Source: Thalassobaculaceae bacterium
GTDB taxonomy: Bacteria > Pseudomonadota > Alphaproteobacteria > Thalassobaculales > Thalassobaculaceae
Length of the DNA: 64,000 nucleotides
Assembly (NCBI GenBank): GCA_029212785.1
Contig: JARGOG010000006.1
Coordinates: 1 to 64,000 of the forward strand
Reading direction: 5' to 3'
In this document: one piece after another, positions 28,002 to 35,832 of the stretch
Numbering within the stretch: position 1 is the stretch's first letter
How the letters are laid out: each line of letters begins with the position of its first letter
Translations under genes and position numbers: made by a program
Notes under the pieces: generated by a model
Seen by the model: the letters and a program-made list of their open reading frames with translations, nothing else
Told to the model about the DNA's origin: nothing
The model's database searches: none

Positions 28002-28832
28002 ATGAAGAAGGATCCGCGCGTCGTCTTCGGCCGCTGCGTGGTCTATGGCCTCGCCTGGACCGTACTGGCGTTTCTTGTTCTGCCGATGATCATCGTCGTG
28101 CCGGTGTCGTTCACCGACCAGTACTATCTCTCGCTGCCGAAGGAAGAGCTGTCGCTGCAGCACTACGCCGCCTTCTTCGAGAAGGAGATCTGGCTGGCGG
28201 CGACCCTGGACAGCGTGATCGTGGCCACCTTCTCGACGGTGATGGCCCTGCTGCTCGGCACGCTCTGCGCCATCGGCTGCTGGCGGCTCGCCAGCAACGC
28301 GGCGGAGTCGGTGCGCACCTTCATGCTGACGCCGATCATCGTGCCGACCATCGTCCAGGCGCTGGCCATGTACCGGTTCTGGATCGATCTCGGGATCATG
28401 GACACCTATTTCGGGCTGATCCTGGCGCACACCCTGATCGCGATTCCCTATGTGGTGATCACCGTCTCCGCGTCGCTGGCGAATTTCGACGTCCGCCTGG
28501 AGCAGGCGTCGCGCAATCTCGGGGCGTCGACCTCGCAGACGATCCGCTGGGTGATCCTGCCGAGCATCGTGCCGGGCATGCTGTCGGGCGCGCTATTCGC
28601 CTTCACGATCTCCTTCGACGAGATCGTCGTGGCGCTCTTCATCACCAGCCGCAACGTCTACACCCTGCCGAAGCGGATCTGGGACGGCATTCAGGATCAC
28701 CTCGACCCGACCATCGCCTCTATCGCGACGATGCTGATCGCGGTGACCCTCGCCCTGCTGCTGACCGAGCTGTGGGCCCGCCAGCGCCGCCGCGCACGGC
28801 TGACCGCCCGCATCGAGGCCGGCGAGGGCTGA
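28002..28832 (+). CDS. ABC transporter permease (PotC-like)
   Basis: 276 aa, second permease subunit. Six hydrophobic segments are seen, the first as VYGLAWTVLAFLVLPMIIVV. The EAA loop is EQASRNLGASTSQTIRWVIL near 170-190. The in-frame start at 27936 would overlap the upstream permease gene. I chose the ATG giving MKKDPRVVFGR because a G-rich ribosome site lies just before it. With the upstream genes it completes a full type I importer of the polyamine class. Confidence 0.94.
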   Translation: MKKDPRVVFGRCVVYGLAWTVLAFLVLPMIIVVPVSFTDQYYLSLPKEELSLQHYAAFFEKEIWLAATLDSVIVATFSTVMALLLGTLCAIGCWRLASNAAESVRTFMLTPIIVPTIVQALAMYRFWIDLGIMDTYFGLILAHTLIAIPYVVITVSASLANFDVRLEQASRNLGASTSQTIRWVILPSIVPGMLSGALFAFTISFDEIVVALFITSRNVYTLPKRIWDGIQDHLDPTIASIATMLIAVTLALLLTELWARQRRRARLTARIEAGEG

Positions 28833-28923
28833 TCTTCATCTAACGGCGGCGGCCCGGTCCGGTCGCCACCACCCCCCGGCGCCGGCGACGACCGGCGGCC
28901 ACGACACACCGACGGAGACGACC

Positions 28924-30528
28924 ATGACCGCGGAGCTGACGCCCGCCAAGCGGACCGCCCTTGACTGGGTTGAGGCCAATGCCGAGCGCCTCTCGGCCGA
29001 CCACATGACCATCTGGCACCTGCACGAGCCGTCCTGGCGCGAGTACAAGTCGGCGGCCTGGTATGTCGAGCGTCTGCGCGCCGAGGGCTTCGAGGTCGAG
29101 CCGGGCTCCGCCGGCATGCCGACCGCGTTCTGTGCCACCTGGGAGCAGGGGAGCGGCGGGCCGACGATCTGCTGCTATGCCGAATACGACGCGGTCGTCG
29201 GCTCCAGCCAGGAGGCGGTGCCCTACCGCAAGCCCCGCGACGGCGTGCATCCCTATGCCGCCGGCCACACCGACCCGCATTCGGCCCTCGGTCTTGGCGG
29301 GCTGACCGGTGCGCTGGCCATGCAGGCGGCGATGAAGGAGCACAACATCGCCGGCCGCATCAAATTCTTCGGCGAGCCGGCGGAGAAGATGTGTGGCTCC
29401 AAACCGGTGCATGCCAGCCACGGCTATTACGACGATATCGACGCGCTGATCAGCTTTCACCCGACCTCGCTGCCGGACCTGTCGAATACGGTGATCTGGG
29501 AGACCCATTGCGGCTGCTACTGGTCCAAGGTCTACACTTTCGAGTCGGTCGACCCGGAGACCTGGGGCTCGGCCGGCGAGCGCAAGGGATCGCAGAACAG
29601 CCACGCAATCGCCCGCGCGCCGGCGGCGCTGGACGCCATGTGCCTGATGTACACGACCACCAAGTACACCAAGGAGAACATGCTGCCGCATCGGGGCTCC
29701 TGGACCCTGAACGAGGCGATCCTGAACGGCGGTTTCGCCACCGCAGACAACCTGCCGCCGCGCTTCTCGCAGATCCAGTATGCCTGGCGCTGTCCCTCGA
29801 TCGAGATGGCCGAGGCGATCGAGCGCGTGCTCGATAACAACGCCGAGCATGTCGCCGGTCTGACCCACTGCCAGGTGCGCTCCGAATGGGTCACCAAGAC
29901 CCGTCCGGGCCTGGCGAACAACGCGCTTGCCGAGGTCACCTATTCGAACTTCGAGCTGGTCGGCCCGCCGAAATTCACCGACGAGGCCAAGGAGTTCGGC
30001 CGCGAGATGATCAGAAATCTCGGCTACGAGGCGCCCGAAGAGCCGTTCCCGGCCATCCTGGAGCAGCTTGTCGACCCGAAGGACGGCGAGGCGATCCTAC
30101 GCTCGCAGATTCCGTCCTGGCAGAAGAACTACACCTCCGACGACTATACCGACATGACCTGGCACACGCCGACCGTGCGCCTCTACGTCGGTCGGGCGGC
30201 GTTGAAGAACCCCGCCCCCGGCGTGAAGGTGCCCCACTGGTGTCACTGCGCGCTCGGCGGCGTGCCGGGAGCGATGGATCCGATGTTCCTGACCGCCGGC
30301 AAGGTGATCGCCACGACCGGCCTCGAGTTGATGCAGAACCCGGACGCACTCGCCCGCTGCAAGGCCGAGTTCGACGAGCGCACCGGCGGCGGCATCGGCG
30401 GTACGGCCTGGGTCCCGCCGCTGCTCGGCAAGAACTGTCCGGCGCCGGTCCACTTCCCCTGGCCGGAATATGTGGAGACGGCGCGCGGGTCCGAATGGGT
30501 GATGCCGACGCCGCCCGTCCAGGATTGA
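28924..30528 (+). CDS. M20-family amidohydrolase (AbgB-like)
   Basis: 534 aa metal-dependent peptidase or amidohydrolase, longer than most M20 aminoacylases and similar in layout to p-aminobenzoyl-glutamate hydrolase subunit B. The metal-binding segments read CCYAEYDAV (Asp), GHTDPHSALGLG (His pairs) and FFGEPAEKMCGSK (Glu and Cys). No signal peptide is present. GGAGACG precedes the ATG. Position directly after a polyamine-type importer suggests that it cleaves an amide bond of the imported compound. An AbgA-type partner gene is absent, so it may work as a homo-oligomer. Confidence 0.87.
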   Translation: MTAELTPAKRTALDWVEANAERLSADHMTIWHLHEPSWREYKSAAWYVERLRAEGFEVEPGSAGMPTAFCATWEQGSGGPTICCYAEYDAVVGSSQEAVPYRKPRDGVHPYAAGHTDPHSALGLGGLTGALAMQAAMKEHNIAGRIKFFGEPAEKMCGSKPVHASHGYYDDIDALISFHPTSLPDLSNTVIWETHCGCYWSKVYTFESVDPETWGSAGERKGSQNSHAIARAPAALDAMCLMYTTTKYTKENMLPHRGSWTLNEAILNGGFATADNLPPRFSQIQYAWRCPSIEMAEAIERVLDNNAEHVAGLTHCQVRSEWVTKTRPGLANNALAEVTYSNFELVGPPKFTDEAKEFGREMIRNLGYEAPEEPFPAILEQLVDPKDGEAILRSQIPSWQKNYTSDDYTDMTWHTPTVRLYVGRAALKNPAPGVKVPHWCHCALGGVPGAMDPMFLTAGKVIATTGLELMQNPDALARCKAEFDERTGGGIGGTAWVPPLLGKNCPAPVHFPWPEYVETARGSEWVMPTPPVQD

Positions 30529-30558
30529 ATTTAGACGACCAAGAGGAGCAACCCCGCC

Positions 30559-31572
30559 ATGGGCGCCGTCAGCGAATTCGAATACCGCTACAACATGACC
30601 ATCAAGACCTTTCCGAGCCATGAGGAACCCGGCTTCGAGAGCGTCGAGCAGCAGGAGACGGTCTGGGGCCGGCGCTGGGGTTGCGACAACGATGTCGGCC
30701 GGCTCCGCATGGTGCTGATGCACCGTCCGGGCGAGGAAATGAAGATCCTCGATCCGACCAAGCGTCTGGAGCATCTCGGCTCCTACGGCGACGCCGAGGG
30801 CCAGACCTGGTACTGGCGCGGCGACAAGATCCACACGATGGAAGAGCAGCAGGAGCAGCATGACGGTCTGGCCGACGCCCTGCGCGCCGAGGGGGTGGAG
30901 GTCGTCTACCTGAAGCGCTGCGCGCCGGGTAAGCACAAGTCGATCTACACCCGCGACAGCTGCATCGGCGTGAAGGGTGGAGCGATCGTCACCCGTCTCG
31001 GCCCGATCGTGCGCCGCGGCGAGGAGGCTCCGGTGACCGAGACCCTCGGGGCGCTCGGCATGCCGATTCTGCGCACCGTCCACGGCACCGGCCTGATGGA
31101 AGGCGGAAGCTTTGTCTGGCTGAACTCCAAGACCGCGGTCATCGGCCGGTCCTCTCGCGTGAACGAGGAGGGCACGCGCCAGGTCGAGGAAGTGCTGAAC
31201 GCCCAGGGCGTTGAGCTGCTGCGGGTCGACCTGACCGGCTATCGCCTGCATATCGACGGTGCGTTGGTGATGATCGACGTCGACACCGCCATTATCAACC
31301 CGACGCAATTGCCGTTCTGGTTCCTCGGCAAGCTGAAGGAACTCGGCATCCGCACCATCGAGGTGCATCCCGACGATCCCTCGGGCGTGGTCAACTGCAT
31401 CGCGGTCAAGCCGGGCCGGGTGATCATGGAAGCGGGAGCCTCGAAGCACACCGCCGACGCGCTGGACAAACTCGGCATCGAGATCGTGCCGGTGGACTAC
31501 AGCAAGGTGTTCCAGGGCGGCGGCGGCATCCACTGCTCGACCTCGCCGCTGATCCGCGACCCGGTCGACTGA
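30559..31572 (+). CDS. Guanidino-group modifying enzyme (arginine deiminase / amidinotransferase superfamily)
   Basis: 337 aa five-bladed-propeller enzyme. All catalytic positions of this superfamily are visible: Asp133 in YTRDSC, Glu181 in LMEGGSF, His231-x-Asp233 in YRLHIDGALV, and the nucleophile Cys326 in GGGGIHCSTSPL. The usual EGGD motif is EGGS here. The last Gly-rich CST motif also fits amidinohydrolases and dimethylargininases. It hydrolyses or transfers an amidino group, but length and motifs do not separate arginine deiminase-like, agmatine-like or other guanidino substrates. Following the importer and the M20 hydrolase by 30 bases, it probably acts on the product of that hydrolase. 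Confidence 0.88.
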   Translation: MGAVSEFEYRYNMTIKTFPSHEEPGFESVEQQETVWGRRWGCDNDVGRLRMVLMHRPGEEMKILDPTKRLEHLGSYGDAEGQTWYWRGDKIHTMEEQQEQHDGLADALRAEGVEVVYLKRCAPGKHKSIYTRDSCIGVKGGAIVTRLGPIVRRGEEAPVTETLGALGMPILRTVHGTGLMEGGSFVWLNSKTAVIGRSSRVNEEGTRQVEEVLNAQGVELLRVDLTGYRLHIDGALVMIDVDTAIINPTQLPFWFLGKLKELGIRTIEVHPDDPSGVVNCIAVKPGRVIMEAGASKHTADALDKLGIEIVPVDYSKVFQGGGGIHCSTSPLIRDPVD

Positions 31573-31593
31573 TCCGGTGTCTGACCACGCTTC

Positions 31594-31632
31594 GTCATCC
31601 CACGGGCCTGACCGAAGGTCGGCTGGGATGAC
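31594..31632. repeat. REP-like intergenic palindrome
   Basis: GTCATCCCA (31594-31602) and TGGGATGAC (31624-31632) form a perfect 9-bp stem with a nested GACC/GGTC pair inside. It lies between convergent genes. No T-run follows on either side. GTCATCCC-type palindromes are commonly dispersed between genes in alphaproteobacteria. It may help end transcription of both neighbours. Confidence 0.45.
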
Positions 31633-31653
31633 AGGCTGGGGCCGGAGATCCGG

Positions 31654-31974
31654 CTAGAACGCGGACCCCGCGCCGGGCTGAGCCACGGCACCTGTGTCGC
31701 GCCACACGACGATAAGATTCTCCTTCCAGGCAAATCGCGTGAGGTGATCGTCCACCACGTGCTTCAGGGTCCCCAGGGCCTCCGGCTCCGTGGCCTTGCA
31801 GATCATGGTGAGTGTTTTGCCCTCCACGGACATCCGGCATTCCCCGTAAGGGAACTCTGCAAATCCGGTGGCGTCGTCCCAGTTCACCGGGATCTTGTGG
31901 GCGAAATGTTTGCAGAGCTGGACCAGATAGCGGCTGGCCAATTCGCTCTGCACAGACGCGGCGGCTGTCACCAT
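31654..31974 (-). CDS. DUF2218 domain-containing protein
   Basis: 106 aa, almost entirely one DUF2218 domain: SELASRYLVQLCKHFAHKIP at the start, then GECRMSVEGKTLTMICKA and a C-terminal VVDDHLTRFAWKE helix. The same domain is fused to the siderophore-interacting reductase at 15.7 kb, whose first 95 residues align with this protein in general pattern. It is divergent from a PchR-type AraC regulator, with Fur-like palindromes between them. A role in iron or siderophore handling is therefore likely, but its biochemical activity is not known to me. Confidence 0.85.
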   Translation of the reverse strand: MVTAAASVQSELASRYLVQLCKHFAHKIPVNWDDATGFAEFPYGECRMSVEGKTLTMICKATEPEALGTLKHVVDDHLTRFAWKENLIVVWRDTGAVAQPGAGSAF

Positions 31975-32172
31975 GGTCTCTCGATCTCCGGGGGGCGGGG
32001 ATAAGTTCGGGGTGTGTGGCGCGCTGCCCGCCGAAGTTGTGACTGAGCGAGTTTTTCCGATAGAAACTGGGTGTACGTCTGCCGGCGCTTCCTCGGGTAA
32101 GGATTATTTGCAATCATTAGGAGGCTTTTGGGCAACGTAATGCCGTCGAGGCAGAAATCATGAGGTTTCATA

Positions 32173-32199
32173 TATTGCGACTGCGAACTATTCGCAATA
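32173..32199. promoter_or_regulatory. Overlapping Fur-like palindromes in the DUF2218/AraC divergent promoter
   Basis: TATTGCGA (32173-32180) and TCGCAATA (32192-32199) form a perfect 8-bp inverted repeat with an 11-base spacer. Nested in it, ACTGCGAACTATTCGCAAT (32180-32198) is a 19-base palindrome with 7 of 9 pairs, resembling the box at 15603. Two overlapping sites of this kind are usual for Fur. The AraC-family regulator is the alternative binder. Confidence 0.55.
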
Positions 32200-32245
32200 C
32201 AGTGATCTTTGAGCAAGAGGCAAATCTGTTTGAGGGTCGCCAGAG

Positions 32246-33295
32246 ATGGGTCACGTGAGTCGCCGCGAAGGTCGCCGCTCCAGCGAGCGCAGTGGGGGGG
32301 CGCGTGAGCGTCTGGAAACCGTCGGTCATCTGGCCGATCCGGACTACGCGCTGAAGACCCGGCAGGTATCGGCGCCCGGGGATCCTGTGGAGGGGCGCGT
32401 CATCCATCAGAATTTCGCGTCCGGGATCAGCTTGCATGTCACCGACGCCATCGAGATGGCGGACCTGCAGATCCCAGTGACGCTGCAACCGGGGCTGAAC
32501 ATCCTGCTGTTGCTGGAAGGCGCCGTCGACTCGACCCTGGATGGCACGGCGCTGCGGTTCAACGCGCGGCGCGGTCCGGTCGGGCGGATCTGGTCGCTGA
32601 CCCGGCCGACGACGCGGGTGCGTTCGTCGGCCCGAGGCCGGTACGTCCGCAAGGTCAATATCAACATTCCTCTGACTTGGTTCGAGGAGCGTTTCGGCGC
32701 CGACAAGGCGAGTGCGGCGTCGCAGGAGCTTGAGGCGTTTCTGCGTGCCCAACTGTCGCTGAAGGAATGGGAACCGTCGCCGAGCGCGATTCGCTACGCC
32801 GAGGATCTGCTGGCGTTGGAACAGAAGGACGGTGTCCTGACTCACATCGCCGCCGAGCGGGATTTGCTGGGAGTCATGTACGACGCCCTGTCCCGCTTCC
32901 GGTCCGAGGAGGCGCGGGCGGTGCCCCGCCACCTGCGCTCCCGTGATGTCGTCCGGGCCCAGACCGCGCGGGAGCTGATCCTGCGCAACCTGGATGACGG
33001 TCTGCACTTGCCGGATATCGCCAAGCAGACGGGCATGAGCGTCAGCACCCTGCAGCGGGTGTTCCGTGACTGTTACGGCCAGACGGTGATGGAGTTCGCG
33101 CGGGTGCACCGGCTCGAGCGGGCGCGCGATCTGCTGGAGCGCGACGGGCTGTCGGTTGGCGAGGCGGCCCATCGCGCCGGGTATTCGAGCCCGGCGAACT
33201 TCGCCACGGCGTTCCACCGGGAGTTCGGCTACCCGCCGTCCCAGGTCAAGGAACGGGCCCGGCGCGCGGCTCTGATGGAGAGCGGGCAGCACTAG
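32246..33295 (+). CDS. AraC-family regulator, PchR-like
   Basis: 349 aa. The C-terminal 100 residues hold two helix-turn-helix units: HLPDIAKQTGMSVSTLQRVF and the VGEAAHRAGYSSPANFATAF repeat. The N-terminal region (GLNILLLLEGAVDSTLDG, then VRKVNINIPLTWFEE) resembles PchR-type regulators that switch on siderophore uptake when the siderophore is present. The ATG follows GAGGG with 9-base spacing. It is divergent from the DUF2218 gene, with Fur-like sites between, which fits iron-starvation control. No TonB-dependent receptor is adjacent. Confidence 0.88.
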   Translation: MGHVSRREGRRSSERSGGARERLETVGHLADPDYALKTRQVSAPGDPVEGRVIHQNFASGISLHVTDAIEMADLQIPVTLQPGLNILLLLEGAVDSTLDGTALRFNARRGPVGRIWSLTRPTTRVRSSARGRYVRKVNINIPLTWFEERFGADKASAASQELEAFLRAQLSLKEWEPSPSAIRYAEDLLALEQKDGVLTHIAAERDLLGVMYDALSRFRSEEARAVPRHLRSRDVVRAQTARELILRNLDDGLHLPDIAKQTGMSVSTLQRVFRDCYGQTVMEFARVHRLERARDLLERDGLSVGEAAHRAGYSSPANFATAFHREFGYPPSQVKERARRAALMESGQH

Positions 33296-33300
33296 CAAGG

Positions 33301-33329
33301 AGGGATCGGCCGAACGGGGCCCGATCCTT
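33301..33329. terminator. Weak hairpin between convergent AraC and epimerase genes
   Basis: GGATCGG (33303-33309) pairs with CCGATCC (33321-33327), just after the AraC stop codon, followed by only two T. It may act as a weak terminator for the regulator gene. Confidence 0.35.
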
Positions 33330-33382
33330 CACGACACGCTCGACCTTCGGTGCCCTGACGTCGAACACGGTCATGTCCCCGG

Positions 33383-34270
33383 CTAATGGCGATGGAAAGC
33401 GATGGTCTGGGCCAGGCCGTCGGCGAGGGTGGTGTGCGGCAGCGCGCCGAGCACGACCTCGATCGGGCTGGGGGCGATGACCGGATGCAGCGGCAGCGGC
33501 GGTCCAGACCAGTCGATCTCCGCGCCTGGGACATGGGCCCGGATGCCGGCGGCGATGGCGCTGACGTCGGCCACTTCGCCGACCAGGGAAAACGCATGCG
33601 CGCCGTCGAAGACCCGCGTCGCCGCGGCCTCGAAAACGGCGGCGACATCGTCGACGAAGATCATATCGGCGCGCCCGGAATAGCCGATGGTATAGGGCCG
33701 GCCGGCAGCGGCTTCGCGGCAGGCGATCGACGGTCCCGCGGTCAGCCCGGTCTCGCGTCCTGGACCGTAGACGATAGCGGGACGGAAGCCGACGCTGGAG
33801 AGGCCGGCATCCTCCCAATACGCCCGCCCGCACCCTTCGCAGGCGAGTTTGAAGGCGCCGTAATGGGTGGTGGGGAAGGGGATCGCCCCGTCATCTGGGC
33901 CGAAAACCCCCGCGCTGCTGGCATAGGCCACGCCCCGCATGCCGCCCGACTTCGCCGCCTCGAACACGTTGAGGGTGCCGATCAGATTGACCTGGGCGCC
34001 GAGGATCGGGTTCTCGGCACAGGCTGGCGTCAGCAACGCGGCCAGATGGATCGCAAACTCGCAGCCCGCCGCCGCCCGCGCAACGTCGTCGGCCGACGCG
34101 ACATCGCCGGTCCGCCAGTCGATGTCCTCGGCGACGTCGCCGGCGATGGCGCGCACGATGCTGCGGTCTTCCCTGCGGTCGAACACCCGGATATCGATGC
34201 CGCGCGCCGTGAGCCGGCGGATAATCCAGGCGCCGAGGAAACCGCCCCCGCCGGTGATCAGGACCGTCAT
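33383..34270 (-). CDS. NAD(P)-dependent epimerase/dehydratase (extended SDR)
   Basis: 295 aa. The Rossmann motif GGGGFLGAWIIRRL lies at residues 7-20, and the catalytic Tyr-x3-Lys is in TTHYGAFKLACEG near 143-150, with the preceding Ser in AYASSAGVF. It is an extended short-chain dehydrogenase of the sugar-nucleotide epimerase fold; the substrate is unknown. The start codon overlaps the stop of the upstream 238-aa protein gene as ATGA, so it is translationally coupled. It is the last gene of a four-gene minus-strand operon with a Gfo/Idh/MocA dehydrogenase and a TIM-barrel isomerase. Confidence 0.9.
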   Translation of the reverse strand: MTVLITGGGGFLGAWIIRRLTARGIDIRVFDRREDRSIVRAIAGDVAEDIDWRTGDVASADDVARAAAGCEFAIHLAALLTPACAENPILGAQVNLIGTLNVFEAAKSGGMRGVAYASSAGVFGPDDGAIPFPTTHYGAFKLACEGCGRAYWEDAGLSSVGFRPAIVYGPGRETGLTAGPSIACREAAAGRPYTIGYSGRADMIFVDDVAAVFEAAATRVFDGAHAFSLVGEVADVSAIAAGIRAHVPGAEIDWSGPPLPLHPVIAPSPIEVVLGALPHTTLADGLAQTIAFHRH

Positions 34271-34983
34271 GCGCCGCCCCCGGTCGCACTATTGGCCATG
34301 TCGATCGCCGTCAACTGGTAGGCGAGGTTGTAGACGATGGTGGCGGGCGCGCCGATGCCGGCACCGCTCGCGGCGATGACGGCTTCCATGTCGGCGACCG
34401 AGGCCTCCAGTTCCGGCAGGCCGCTGCCCTCGACCAGGACGATGGCGTCGAACTCCTTCTCGCTCATGCCCGGGCGCAACTCGGTTTCGCGGGTCTTCAC
34501 CCCGGAGATCTCGCGCCGGGCCAGTCCGATATGGGCACCGCTGGCGCCGGTTACCGCGAGCAGCGATTGAGAGAGCGCGGCCGCCTTCCCCAGAAGGTCC
34601 GCCTCGCCGGCGCCGTCCTGGAAGTCGAGGCGGATGGTGGCCATCGCCCCGCCTTCGCCGACACCGGCGGACGCCACCCGTTCGCAGGCGACCCGCAGGA
34701 AGTTTCGGAAGGTCGGCTGGACTTTGTTGCTCCACTCGGTCGGGTTGTTCAGGCGCTCTAGATAGGCCGGCGAGCGGAACACCTCGGCCGTCTCTCCGCC
34801 ATAGACCGTGCCGTAGCGATACCGCGGAATATCGTGGTTGATCAGCCGCTTGCCGACGGTAAAGCCCGGAATGGAGAGGCGCTCCGGCATGTGCTCGCGG
34901 GTGTGCCACTCCATGTATTCGGTCCAGGACGCGGGGTCGATGTCGTGGAAGATCGCCAGAAAGGCGGAGCCGGTCAGGGCCAT
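34267..34983 (-). CDS. Uncharacterised dimeric alpha/beta-barrel-like protein (DUF4286/EthD-like)
   Basis: 238 aa, no signal peptide or membrane segment. The N-terminus FLAIFHDIDPASWTEYMEWH, followed by TREHMPERLSIPGFTVGKRL, is typical of a small family with a ferredoxin-like dimeric barrel in which a conserved WHTREHMPER segment is central. The second half repeats a similar size but is less recognisable. Function unknown. Some relatives are found with aromatic or ring-compound catabolic genes. Tight coupling to the epimerase (4-base overlap) and closeness to the isomerase gene (33 bases) tie it to this pathway. Confidence 0.75.
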   Translation of the reverse strand: MALTGSAFLAIFHDIDPASWTEYMEWHTREHMPERLSIPGFTVGKRLINHDIPRYRYGTVYGGETAEVFRSPAYLERLNNPTEWSNKVQPTFRNFLRVACERVASAGVGEGGAMATIRLDFQDGAGEADLLGKAAALSQSLLAVTGASGAHIGLARREISGVKTRETELRPGMSEKEFDAIVLVEGSGLPELEASVADMEAVIAASGAGIGAPATIVYNLAYQLTAIDMANSATGGGA

Positions 34984-35016
34984 GGACGGTTCCTCGTCGG
35001 TTTTCGGGTGGGCGGC

Positions 35017-35832
35017 TCAGTCGCCGAGCAGCAGTTTGGTGGCGTCCAGCGAGCGGCGCGCCACTTCGGACGCGCCGATCCGGGCCGTCAGGTCGATGTT
35101 CGGCACCTCGACGCTGACGGTCATGTCCTTGGGGATATGCGCGGCGATCGCCGCCAGGTCGATCCCGCCCGTGCCGGGGATCAGGCGGGCGGTGCGGGCG
35201 ACCGCGATCAGCCCCTCGTCGGAGGGATCGTAGGGAACCGGTCCGTCGCAGATCTGGACGTAGTTCATCAGCGCCGGAGGCAGGTCGATGAGTTCCTGCA
35301 GCGTCGCCCCGCAGCGGTCGAAATGCAGGGTGTCGAACAGCACGGCGGCGGCCGGATGGCCGGCGGCCTCGACCAGCGCGCGGGCCCCGGCAATGTCCTT
35401 GCAGCCGGTCCAGGGCATGAACTCCAGATCGGCGGTCAGACTGTAGGTGCCGAGCAGATGGCAGAGTGCGGTGTAGTTGTCCTGGGTCCGGGCCGGATCG
35501 GTGTCGTCGATGGCGACCAGCACATGGCGTGCGCCGAGTTCGGCGATGCGGTCCAGGAACGGCGTGAAGGCGGCGAGTTCGGTCTCCGGCTTCAGGCGGA
35601 TCATCTCGGCGTCGGCCATGGTGACGCCGGTATCGCGCATCGCCGATTTTACCTCGGTGAGCAGCGTGGCGTCGTCCAACAGCGGATGCAGTGTCTCGCC
35701 GCCCGCCGGGAGCAGGCGGAAACTGACCATGTCGTATCCGTGTTCGGCGGCAATCTTCACTGCCGTCACCGGATCGGCGCCGTTGCCGGTCAGGTAGCCG
35801 AGGGAATAGAGACGGGGCGTCTCGGTGGTCAT
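35017..35832 (-). CDS. Sugar phosphate isomerase/epimerase family TIM-barrel protein
   Basis: 271 aa xylose-isomerase-like TIM barrel. The expected divalent-metal ligands appear as Glu in ADLEFMPWTG (near 140), Asp and His in VLFDTLHFDRCG (near 175), and Glu in MTVSVEVPN near the end. This fold covers sugar epimerases, inosose dehydratase (IolE) and 3-dehydroshikimate dehydratases, so the reaction may be isomerisation or dehydration. Its stop precedes the next gene by 33 bases, and its start overlaps the upstream Gfo/Idh/MocA stop by 4 bases. The dehydrogenase plus TIM-barrel pairing recalls IolG/IolE of inositol breakdown. Confidence 0.88.
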   Translation of the reverse strand: MTTETPRLYSLGYLTGNGADPVTAVKIAAEHGYDMVSFRLLPAGGETLHPLLDDATLLTEVKSAMRDTGVTMADAEMIRLKPETELAAFTPFLDRIAELGARHVLVAIDDTDPARTQDNYTALCHLLGTYSLTADLEFMPWTGCKDIAGARALVEAAGHPAAAVLFDTLHFDRCGATLQELIDLPPALMNYVQICDGPVPYDPSDEGLIAVARTARLIPGTGGIDLAAIAAHIPKDMTVSVEVPNIDLTARIGASEVARRSLDATKLLLGD

